NCBI GenBank assembly: GCA_030063045.1
Contig: JAQSEB010000191.1
Span: forward strand, 1-64,000
Direction: 5' to 3'
From: Pratylenchus scribneri
Taxonomy: Eukaryota; Nematoda; Chromadorea; Rhabditida; Pratylenchidae
DNA: 64,000 nt
Part shown: piece by piece, positions 35,454 through 45,293 of the stretch
How positions within the stretch are numbered: the first letter of the stretch is position 1
How the letters are laid out: each line of letters opens with the position of its first letter
The notes under the pieces: generated by a model
What the model was told of the DNA's origin: nothing
Database searches by the model: none
What the model saw: only the letters and a program-made list of their open reading frames with translations
Made by a program: the position numbers and the translations under genes

Positions 35454-38400
35454 ATGATGCTTCCACTTTTTATTTTATTCATATCGGCGGTATGATAATA
35501 ATTAAATATATTTAATTTTTAATTTAAATATAAAATTCAAATTCCTTTATTTATTTATAACTAGTGGACGGAAGGGAAGCGGGGCGTAAGGGAAGTGAGT
35601 GTAAGGAATACGTGGAGTTAAGGAATATATGGGGGTTGAAAGGAAACGGTATCCAGGAGGGATTACAGCCTCCGTAGGATGTTAACGCGCCGAGGCGCGT
35701 TTGACCTATCCTAGGGCTTCGGTTTTTGAAATTATTTTAAGGTCGTTTGTAGTCGGGGGCTTGAATTGAATTTTTGAACCGGTTTGCAACCTCACAATGC
35801 TCGGATTTCAAAACTTTTACCATTTTTGAATTCGCCATATCCAAAAACCCCCGAATCCCAATTTTCAATCAATTCTGACAAAATTTTCACTTTTTGAACA
35901 TTTTAAACCGGTTTGCAAACCATCAGTTGCGCAGATACCAAAACCATTATCATTTTTGAATTCTCCGTATTCGAAAACCCCAAAATCCCAAATTTCATCT
36001 CAATCCACCCATATTTCCATTTTTTGAAATTTTTGAACCGGTTTGCAAACCACCTGTTGCGCGGATCTCAAAACTAATAGCATTTTTGAATTCGCCAACC
36101 CCCGAGTCCCAATTTTCACTATCCAACTCTGAAATTTTATATAGGGTTAGCTCTGGAGCGGTATATGGCCAAAACTCCTCCTAGGCCAAGCTGCGCACCC
36201 CAAAATGCTATATAACATTTTGAAGCCCTCACTTGGGTGCGGGTCTCCAGCTATATTTGATTCATTTACAAAAAAGTTATAAGCGAAAATGTGAAAAATT
36301 CGGCCAAATTCTAAGTCCAAAAACCGGTTTTGCCCCTCTACTAACCACCTGGCCAAATCGAACCTCCAACCAAACCATACCCAAATTCATCTATACGTGT
36401 GCATTCTGGATACAGTTTTCCGACCCCCGTCCCCCAACTCTCAAACCGAACCTTAATAAACCCAAAAAACCGAGGGACAAAGCTTTTTATATTGTATATA
36501 AAATTCTAATTTTTCAAATATTTTAGCATATTCTCAGTGTTTTGGGCAATGAAACCATTAACAATGAAGAGATAAAGCCAACCCCAAATTTGAATACCCC
36601 AATGCCGGAAATGGAGATTGATGATTTCCTGAAGGCGGCAGAAAACAAATTGAATGCGAGAAGTGAAAAATTAATGTAAAATATTTTACAAAAACATTAA
36701 CACTTATGAATATTAGGAGAGCATTAAATGCATCCCTCGAGAAATTTTTGGATGGAATTCCACTTTTGGAGGATGGAAAATGGTGTCAAAAAATGATCAA
36801 TGGAGATTTGGGATGGATGGAACGAAAAAGGCTGGAATATTGGTCATTCGATTCGGCAAAATTCAATTTATTAAATGAAGTGGAAGAAAAAAGACCATCG
36901 GAAATTGTGGATTTAGGGTGAAATTTTTACATAATTATTTTTAATACAGTACTCCATCAAAGGTGCTCCCGCCTTCGAAAAACTTTCCCTTTTTTGGATC
37001 GGCCATTGTCGGAAGAAGAGCGCCGATTTCCTCTTGCCTACGGCATAGTCGCCCACAAAACACCATTCCAATTTTTTGCCATGCTCAGTGCCATTTACCA
37101 AGTAATTCAGAAAGGGATTCAGAATCCATGAAACAATGAATTCATTTGAATAGCCCCAAAATGCATATTGCCTTGTGGTTGATGAGAAGGCGGATTCACA
37201 ATTCAAACAGCAAATGCAATTGTTGACGGATTGCTTCCCGAATATTTTTGTGATGGTAGGAAATGGTGGAATGGGTGGAATTTATATTTTTGACAAAAAG
37301 GAAAGTGTTGAAAAAATTGAATGGTGCAAATTTGGAGTCACCCGTGCCGTATTCAGCTGTTTTCGGTATTTAGCCGAAATGAAACATGATTGGAAATATT
37401 ATCAAGTAAATCAGCAGAAATTCAATTTTAGATCAAAAAACAAATTTTAGTATTTGAGCGGCGTTGATTTGCCATTGAAAACAAATTTGGAGGTACAAAA
37501 AATGTTAATGAAATTTATCAAATATTTCCTATTGTTAATTTCAGATGGTCAGAATCTTCAAAAGTCTGAATGGTACGGTAAATATGGAAGTCAACAAACT
37601 TAAATCGACATTACTTCACAAAGAAATAATGGTGAGAATCACAAAAAAGGGATTGTTCTTTTACTGAATTTTATGTTTAGTTTACAAAACCACCATTAAC
37701 CCTGTGGAAATCGAGTCTTTCTGCTTTAATAAGCCGACAAGCGGCAAATGCAATGATCAAAAGTAATAAAGTGAGAAGGTTGATGCGTTATTTGCAACAT
37801 AGTGATTGTTCGGATGAAAGCATTTGGGCTACAATTGCCGGAAATCCAAACGGTCTTGGATGAATGGGATTTGATGAAAAATTATTTAAATTTATAGAAG
37901 TGAAAATTCCCGGTGGTTTTGATGCCCTCTCATTCTTCAATGCCACCTCCCGATGCAATAAACTCAAAGAATTAGGAGAGGAAGAGGAGATCAACAATGA
38001 GGAAAATGATAATGAAACTTTATCGGATGAACCATTTCGACCTCAAAACTATTACATTTCACGATATCAAGTCTGGCAAAATTCAAAAATTGATGAGTGT
38101 CAAGGTCAGTTGTGAGAGAATTTCGGATGAATGAATAGACTCGTTTCAAAACAGGCAAATTTGTTAGTCAATCATGCGTTTTTGGTGTTGGAGATTTGCC
38201 AATTTTAATCAAAAGACCAGAACTAATTGCCCACAAAATGTATTTGGACTATCAACCGGCCGGTAATTAACATATATTTTATTAAATGTATTTCCAAATT
38301 TAAGCATATTTTTGCTTATGGAAAAGTGTGTTTGAAAGGGCATTGGATTGGAGGGAACAGTCAAAATTTAAAGCAAATTCATATAGCACTTTGCCGACAG

Positions 38401-38462
38401 TGAAAGCAGCCAATATTCGATACAAAGATCCATTCGAGAATAATTGCATAATGTCTTTCTAA
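35454..38462 (+). CDS. GT14 core-2/I-branching beta-1,6-N-acetylglucosaminyltransferase
   Basis: Exon 1 (35454-35489) encodes the short hydrophobic start MMLPLFILFISA and is followed by a 1037-bp intron full of repeats. Exon 2 is 36527-36675, exon 3 begins 36717, exon 4 begins 36962 after an AAAG acceptor. GT14 landmarks: CSRLRKTFPFLDRPLSEEER, FPLAYGIVAHK, FFAMLSAIYQ, NAYCLVVDEKADSQF, KYYQYLSGVDLPLKT, SCVFGVGDLPILIKR and FCLWKSVFERALDWRE. Golgi enzyme that adds beta-1,6-GlcNAc branches to O-glycans. An acidic insert (LGEEEEINNEENDN) lies before the FGVGDLP block. Linking exon 1 to the body rests on matching phase 0. Confidence 0.8.
35570..36490. repeat. Repeat cluster in GT14 intron 1: three ~129-bp tandem units with AACCGGTTTGC
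   Basis: AACCGGTTTGCAA..C occurs at 35777, 35906 and 36036, each followed by a GCGCNGAT..CAAAAC, CATTTTTGAATTC and CCCCNAATCCCAATTTTC-like order. A fourth AACCGGTTTTGC is at 36323. Upstream (35660-35720) is a GC-rich patch with GTTAACGCGCCGAGGCGCG, an inverted repeat. No coding. Confidence 0.8.
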
Positions 38463-38881
38463 TTTTTTATAATTCACATTTCACACTTTTGTACGAAAAT
38501 TTTAATTCTCTCACATTTCTCACTTCGACATACTGTAATAAAAGAAAGAGTTGGTTTTATCCATTTGAAAAAATTTGTTACAAAATGCCAAAAATTAATT
38601 TATATTGTGATGAGCAAAGAAAAAAAGAAAGATTAAAAGGATAAGGAAGGAAGATGGAAGAATAAGAAGGAAAGAAATAATAAAGCGATGGAGCCGGACT
38701 CGGACCGGAGACTGGACATAGCCATAGCCCCGGTTTTTTGTTCACTTGTCAGTCACTTCTAAATTCTAATAAGCTTCCCTGAGAAGCTTACATCTTTTTA
38801 TTTTCTTCATTTGCGAAATTTTCCTCTTAAATTTACAAAATTTAGAATTTAAAGTTTAAAAATACTTGATCGAAAATAAAA
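38463..38881. promoter_or_regulatory. Upstream region of eIF4A3
   Basis: Holds the GT14 3' flank and the eIF4A3 promoter. A short GC-richer block (38690-38740, GGAGCCGGACTCGGACCGGAG) and AAGCTTCCCTGAGAAGCTT, a near-palindrome (about 38770-38790), stand out from AT-rich DNA. Confidence 0.4.
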
Positions 38882-40490
38882 ATGACTACAACAGTCGCGG
38901 TCGAAAGTAGTATGGCGGGGAGAAAACGACGCATTGAAATGGAGGATTTATCAAATGTTGAATTTGAGACAAGCGAAGAGGTGGAAGTCATCCAATCATT
39001 CGACAAAATGGGACTGAACAAGTTGGTTTAATTTATTCAATATATTTAAATAATCAACATTAATTTTAGTGATCTTTTACGTGGAATATACTCCTACGGC
39101 TTTGAGAAACCATCGGCCATTCAACAACGCGCAATTAAGCAAATTGTCAAGGTTTATTTTTACATATTCTGAGATTAATTTTAAATCCATTTTACTTTTC
39201 AAAGGAACGTGATGTAATCGCCCAAGCACAATCTGGAACTGGTAAAACAGCGACCTTCTCCATTGGTGTTCTTCAAAAGATCGACGTGAAAACTCGCGAA
39301 ACCCAGGCATTGATTCTGGCTCCAACTCGTGAACTTGCTGTCCAAATTCAAAAAGTAATTTTTAGCTTCATCAATTTTTTAAAACGCACAATATTTTAAG
39401 TCATACTTGCATTGGGCGACTACATGAATGTGCAATGCCATGCTTGCATTGGAGGAACAAATGTGGGCGAGGATATTCGCAAATTGGATTATGGCCAACA
39501 CATTGTGTCCGGCACACCTGGACGCGTTTTCGGTATTAAATAACTTCAAAGATTTAATAATTTTTAAATCAATTTTGAGATATGATTCGACGCCGCAATC
39601 TTCGCACTCGATCCATCAAATTGCTTGTTTTGGATGAAGCGGACGAAATGCTGAACAAAGGATTCAAAGAGCAAATTTATGACATTTACCGCTATTTGCC
39701 GCCGCAAGCCCAAGTTGTTTTGCTTAGCGCAACATTGCCTCATGACATTCTGGAAATGACCAGCAAATTTATGACCGACCCAATCCGTGTTTTGGTTAAA
39801 CGGTTATTTTTGTTTATATTTATCAGTAAATTATTTTTGAATAATTTTTAGTGATGAATTGACATTGGAAGGCATTAAACAATTCTTTGTGGCCGTTGAA
39901 CGAGAAGAATGGAAATTCGACACACTCACCGACCTTTATGACACGCTGACCATCACTCAGGCTGTCATATTTTGCAACACTCGCCGCAAGGTAATCCAAA
40001 TAAATTCAACAATAAAATTACAAAATTTATAGGTCGATTGGTTGACTGAGAAAATGCGAGAAGCGAATTTCACAGTTTGCTGCATGCATTCGGATATGGA
40101 ACAAAAGGAACGTGATGACATTATGAAGCAATTCCGTGGCGGAGAAAGGTTTTAAAAAAAAAAAAACAAATTATTTAATTATAATTTATTTTTAGTCGCG
40201 TTTTAATCAGCACGGATGTTTGGGCTCGAGGGTTGGATGTTCCGCAAGTTTCATTGGTCATCAACTATGATTTGCCGAACAATCGTGAACTCTACATTCA
40301 TCGAATTGGCCGTTCCGGTCGTTATGGTCGAAAGGGTGTTGCCATTAATTTTGTCAAGAATGACGACATTCGCATTCTCCGCGACATTGAACAATATTAT
40401 TCGACACAGGTTAAATTAAAAATAATAATATTCACTTATTTTGCTTTATAGATTGATGAAATGCCAATGAATGTTGGGGAACTTATTTGA
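38882..40490 (+). CDS. EIF4A3: eIF4A3 DEAD-box helicase (exon junction complex core)
   Basis: Nine or so exons, about 400 aa, colinear with animal eIF4[28 protein letters not shown] (Q motif), [71 protein letters not shown] and the C-terminal [13 protein letters not shown] typical of eIF4A3 rather than eIF4A1. Binds spliced mRNA as ATP-clamp of the exon junction complex, in nucleus and cytoplasm. One junction is abnormal: after VQIQK (39353) the GT-AG intron to 39400 shifts frame by one base; only non-canonical boundaries restore VILALGD. Other junctions are clean. PIR-1 starts 293 bp downstream on the same strand. Confidence 0.95.
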
Positions 40491-40782
40491 TGAGAAGAGA
40501 AGATGAAATGAATGAAGGATAATTATTTGTTTTTGGAAGAATGATCTGATAAAATGAAAGAATGGGCGATCGATTTTACTCATTTATTTTATAAATTCAA
40601 CCTATTTTCATTTATTCAATAAATAATCGCCTATTTTATCATCTTTATTTTGTGTTGTTCGCGTGATAAATAATCTCGACCCAATGCAATCATTTAATTA
40701 AAATGTTTTTGACAATTTTTATAATTTGAATATTTTTGAATTATTTTATTCTCAATTTTAATTTCAATAAAAGGAAGGGCGG

Positions 40783-42025
40783 ATGAAACGTTATCGACAT
40801 TACACGGATCCTCCTTCATCGGCCTGGAATGGTGGTAATTCATTCATTCAACCACCGCCACCATCAAATAATTATTTTTCCAATTGGTCTACAAACTATG
40901 GTGGCGGACAATCTTCAAAACATCCACGTTTAAGCCAAAATAATGGCCATTATCGTCCACCATTTGTTGCTGAACCTTGGCGCCATTCTATACCAAATAT
41001 TACGGTTAAATAAAGCTTAAAAAACAAAAATTTGGACATTTAAGGTAAATTATAATTGTTCAAAGAAAGAATGCGACCAAATTGATGAGTCTAAAATAAA
41101 TAAGCGAAAGGAGAAGAATAAGAAAAGATGGGAAAAACGAAAGCAAAAGTTTCAACAAAAGAGGGAAGAAGGACAAAAGAATGATGAACCAAATAATGAA
41201 CAAAATAGTCAGAATGGCGGATTCAAAAACAAAATTCGAAATAATCCTCTTCCGGACAGGTAAAACATGAAAAAAGATTGATAATTTAAATTACTTTCCC
41301 AAAGATGGAACAATTATTCAATGGGAATAGGGCGACCACTAGAAAATACCCGCTTTTTGCCATTCAAATGTCCATTGGGACCGGAATTCTTTCAATCAAG
41401 AAAAAATATTAAACCATTCAATGTTCAAACAATTACAGAACATGTAAATGATGGGGGATAAATTAAATATTTAAATAATTCTGCTTTAGGTCACCTCATT
41501 GAATGGTCAACTTGGATTGGTGGTCGATTTGACCGCGACAAATCGATATTATGACAGTAGCCTTTGGTCCGAATATGAGGTTTTAATTTTATTTAGATAA
41601 ATCTATTAATTTAATTTTAGGTAAAATACGAAAAACATTCTTGTCCCGGTCAATCAGTGAATACAAACGAACACTCCTACAGACGATTCGCAATTTCCAT
41701 AAATCGATTCCTTCAACAAAATGCAGATAACGGTTTGACTAATTTACTTTTATACTAACATAAATATTTTAAAATTTGTAGAAAAATTGATCGGCGTTCA
41801 TTGTACCCATGGCCTAAACCGAACTGGTTATTTAATTTGTCGTTTTTTAATCGAAGAGAAGGGATGGACTGCCAAACGTGCACTCGAATGTATTTTCATT
41901 TAATTTTACTTATAATTAAATTCTTTTAAGGTTTTGCTGAAGCCCGAGGCTATCCAATCGAACGAGAAAATTACATCCAAACTCTGTACCAAATTGAGAA
42001 TCGATTTAATGGCCGAAGGGAATAA
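40783..42025 (+). CDS. pir-1: PIR-1/DUSP11 RNA 5'-triphosphatase
   Basis: About six exons. N-terminus is low-complexity (Asn/Pro/Ser, then [19 protein letters not shown]). The catalytic domain matches the RNA phosphatase DUSP11/PIR-1: [37 protein letters not shown], the active-site [17 protein letters not shown] (HCxxGxxRTG, Cys and Arg present) and [14 protein letters not shown]. It removes 5' phosphates from triphosphorylated RNA; in C. elegans PIR-1 works with Dicer/ERI complexes in small-RNA production. Downstream of eIF4A3 by 293 bp on the same strand, compatible with an operon. Confidence 0.9.
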
Positions 42026-42229
42026 AGAAGGACAAAAAGAATTAATAAATGAAATAATTTGTTATTTTTATTAATTATTTTTATACAAATTGAGAATAAA
42101 TTTGGTTCATAAAATCAATTAATTAATCATTCTTCATTCATTTTTGATTTCAATTGGCTGCATAACATTTCTTGGAATTTCCTCCTTGACCCCTTAAAAT
42201 GATTTAATTGGTGGAATTTAATTCAATTT

Positions 42230-43129
42230 TTAAATTATACTTTGATATTCCGGATATTCTCTGCAAATAATGGAAATTCGCCTTTGTTTGGGTACTGGTT
42301 CCCCTTGGAAAAAGCTTTCGGAGTTTGCCAAAATTTCATGGGTAAATTCAAAGCGGGCAATCCCACTGAGCCGGTAAAGAGACCGTCGGAGAAGTAGCAA
42401 ATCTGCCCAACAAAAATCAGCCAATTCCGGTTTTTGGTGCCTCAAACGCATAACCGAGGGTGAAAGAAGGGATAGGCCACTGATAACATTACCACAATAC
42501 CTTAAATTATTCATTAATAAATTTAAACTAATGGAAGAAATAACCTTGATTCATCTAAATGAGGGCGAATAAAACCATCCGGATGAAGGTCAAGAATATG
42601 CACAAATGGAGAACGCCTTGTTGGATTGGGGAAAGAATCCGCCCAAATTCGGTCAATTATCCGTTGATTTTCTTCACTCCATCTGAACCCACTAATTGAT
42701 AATTTATATCCAAAACCCTAATCCAACCTTCGTTGTTCTCGTTCACGATATAGGTGAATTTGTTGATCCCAATGTTCGTCTTCCCATCGCATTCTCTTCA
42801 TATAAGGTTCAATTTCAGCGAGTAATTGTTTTTCCTCTTCTGCAAAAAAAAATAAAATTTTGGGAATAATTTTTGAACCTTCTTTGATGAATTCAGCTTG
42901 AATACTGCAACCTGCCCTGAATTGTTCCAATTCTTCAATCGGCCATTTATTTTGTTCATTAATTTGAATTAGTGCAGAATTTTGATTGTTTTTCTGAAAT
43001 AATTTAATGAAATAATAACAAAAAGATTAAATTTACCTTCGATTTAATTGATATTTTTGCATCATTGGCAGCAATAATTGAGGAAAAATGACGACAAACG
43101 AAAGGCCGGATAAATCCAATTTTTACCAT
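42230..43129 (-). CDS. ALKBH7-like mitochondrial Fe(II)/2-oxoglutarate dioxygenase
   Basis: Start 43129 encodes MVKIGFIRPFVCRHFSSI, a mitochondrial presequence-like start. Following exons give KQLLAEIEPYMKRMRWEDEHWD, an RxPFVHILDLHPDGFIRPHLD segment (42545-42690; HxD iron ligands), then NVISGLSLLSPSVMRL, SLYRLSGIARFEFTHEIL (third ligand His) and QRRISIICREYPE (2OG-binding Arg). This matches human ALKBH7 along its length. ALKBH7 acts in mitochondria in programmed necrosis and tRNA/RNA processing. An LTR element has inserted 25 bp upstream of the start codon (TSD at 43154), so its promoter is probably altered. Confidence 0.9.
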
Positions 43130-43153
43130 TAATTCAAAATATACAAATTGATG

Positions 43154-44843
43154 AGGAAGTAGAAACGTGCGCAGTATTTGGAAGGGCTGGGACCCAAACC
43201 CAAACAAAGATTTATTCAATAATTTAATAGAGAATAAGCTTTATTTATTATTTATTTATTGAGTATAAAAAAGTATGAATAATTATATATGTATGAATGA
43301 ATTCGGGGAAAGACTCATAACGGGATTTGGGAATGACATTGGATCCAAAATATAGATAAAATGATAACAAATATTTAAATTAAGTCGAATGGTCCTTCTT
43401 CATTTATTACATTCCCTCGCCCTCTGAAAGCGGTTCCACACGCGAAATTTCCTTGCACCTTGGCTGATTCCATTCCAGTGTTCTTTTTGCAATCATTGAC
43501 CAATCGTGTTTGGCAAAATTGGCAAAATTTCGGAATGGTCTGGGGGGATGCCAGATGACTTGTTCTTTATTGCACTTCGGCTTAACCGAAGGGAAGAAGT
43601 TCCAGTTCAGTTGCATAGAACCAGTGCCATTCCAATCGGTGTTCATCTTTGGACTTATTTGCTTCGATTTAACCGAAGGGAAGTAATTCCATTTCAATTG
43701 CATGCAACCATTGCCAAACCAAGCGATGTACATTTTTGGAATTATTTTAAGTGGAAATTTTTTGAATTGGCGGACCATCCTTCCCTGCCCGATCAGAAAA
43801 TGTGTGCCTTCCACTGGCACAAAATGGTTCTTGATGGTGAATTTTTTGCCCTGATTTAAGTTTTGACCATTTTCAGCGGTTTTCCCGTCATTTGATGGAC
43901 TTTCAGAAATTGTTTGCTGATTTGGCGATGGAATGAATGAATGAGAAATAATTTTGTTGATCATTGGTGCTTCTTTGGCATTTTTGTCGCAATTGATGTT
44001 CTTTTTATTGATAATGTTTTGTTGTTCTGCCAATCTTTGCACAATATCCTCCATGCTTAATTTGAACTGCTTCCATTCATTTCCATTGATCAAATTCCAA
44101 TTGTATTTCCCAAATTTATTGCCATCAATTCCATGAGTCGAACCCGCTAAACGGGATCGCCGAATTTCTTGTTTCCCATTCGTTTCATTGCTCAATTTTT
44201 TTGTCAAAACCTTCTCCTCTTTTTTCTGCACTTTTTCAAAAACCTTGGGTCGCTGCCTCCACACTTTCGCCTGTTCAATTTGCTTCTGTTCAATCTTCGC
44301 AAGCAAAGTTCTCATCTCATCAAACAAATTATTCGCATTTCCGTTTCCGAAAGCACGTTTAGGAATTTTATTTGCTGCTGCAATTTCGTCCGGATTGTTT
44401 TGTTCGGCGATTGAATTATCATTTTTGCCGTTCTCGACTTCCGAATTATATGCGCTGCTCACAAATTTCCATTTGTTGTTTCGGGGAACGACCATGGCAA
44501 ACAAATTTTTTGAAATGTTGATAGAGCTTAACTCTATTGTAGAAAAACAGCCAAGTTGAGGGCGATCTTGATTCGGTGCTACCAAGTAGAAACGTGCGCA
44601 GTATTTGGAAGGGCTGGGACCCAAACCCAAACAAAGATTTATTCAATAATTTAATAGAGAATAAGCTTTATTTATTATTTATTTATTGAGTATAAAAAAG
44701 TATGAATAATTATATATGTATGAATGAATTCGGGGAAAGACTCATAACGGGATTTGGGAATGACATTGGATCCAAAATATAGATAAAATGATAACAAATA
44801 TTTAAATTAAGTCGAATGGTCCTTCTTCATTTATTACAAGGAA
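43154..44843 (-). mobile_element. Small complete LTR retroelement (non-autonomous), 5-bp TSD
   Basis: LTRs 43159-43411 and 44586-44838, 253 bp each and apparently identical. Target duplication AGGAA at 43154-43158 and 44839-44843. Read on the minus strand the LTR runs TGTAATAAATG...CGTTTCTAC. One base after the 5' LTR is a primer-binding-site-like TGGTAGCACCGAATC, and a polypurine tract AGAGGGCGAGGGAA directly precedes the 3' LTR. The interior (about 1.17 kb) has a single gag-like frame and no reverse transcriptase, protease or integrase, so it must be mobilised in trans. Identical LTRs suggest a recent insertion. Confidence 0.9.
43407..44495 (-). CDS. Single ORF of the LTR element, gag-like, 362 aa, unrecognised
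   Basis: The frame is open from within the 5' LTR, with the first ATG at 44495 (MVVPRNNKWKF); the stop at 43407 lies at the 3' LTR edge. The protein is basic and Asn/Lys-rich, with an Ile/Gln co-rich helix (LLAKIEQKQIEQAKV). Near the C-terminus is a tandem repeat of about 22 residues, each with GxGxMQLxWNxFPSVK. No CCHC zinc knuckle, protease or RT motif was found. By position it is the element's gag analogue; homology is not established. The MQL.WN repeat may be an RNA- or protein-binding module. Confidence 0.6.
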   Translation of the reverse strand: MVVPRNNKWKFVSSAYNSEVENGKNDNSIAEQNNPDEIAAANKIPKRAFGNGNANNLFDEMRTLLAKIEQKQIEQAKVWRQRPKVFEKVQKKEEKVLTKKLSNETNGKQEIRRSRLAGSTHGIDGNKFGKYNWNLINGNEWKQFKLSMEDIVQRLAEQQNIINKKNINCDKNAKEAPMINKIISHSFIPSPNQQTISESPSNDGKTAENGQNLNQGKKFTIKNHFVPVEGTHFLIGQGRMVRQFKKFPLKIIPKMYIAWFGNGCMQLKWNYFPSVKSKQISPKMNTDWNGTGSMQLNWNFFPSVKPKCNKEQVIWHPPRPFRNFANFAKHDWSMIAKRTLEWNQPRCKEISRVEPLSEGEGM

Positions 44844-44867
44844 AATAATGGGAAATATAAAGATAAC

Positions 44868-45125
44868 TGCTTTTGGCACTCTATTTTTATTGCTCTTTTG
44901 ATTTACGCTGGTTAGGGTTTATAAGGACGATTTTATCACTCAACTAAAAACGACAATTTTAGCTTAATGGTTTCACGTCACGTTTTTTTTTGTAAAATTA
45001 GGTCACGGGTTCAAACCCTCTCCTAGCCAGTTATTTTTTTCGGGCTTGATTGTCACTTTTTAAGCATTTTTATACATTCTACTTACATTTCTAGTAAAAA
45101 ATGCAATTTTGGGTGTCTATGCCCT
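44868..45125 (+). repeat. SINE-like repeat, copy 2, with Pol III A and B boxes
   Basis: Homologue of 23141-23380. A box TAGCTTAATGG at 44960, B box GGTTCAAACCC at 45008, then TTTTTTCGGGCTTGATTGTC. It sits 25 bp beyond the LTR element, suggesting an insertion-prone spot between ALKBH7 and AP-3 beta. Confidence 0.8.
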
Positions 45126-45293
45126 AGGTTTTTTAGATATGTTTTAATTTTCGAATTTAATAAAATCAAAATATTTATCAAAAAAAATATGATTACACAA
45201 TAATATGAAAAAATGAAAAAAATAATAAAATTTGAAGAAAGAATTGAAATTATTTTGGAATGTTTTTATGACAATAATGGAAAATAAAATTCA

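Noticed and set aside
43157..44840. Simple segmental duplication of the ALKBH7 promoter
   Set aside because: The two copies fit LTRs better: a 5-bp target duplication, PBS and polypurine tract are all in the right place.
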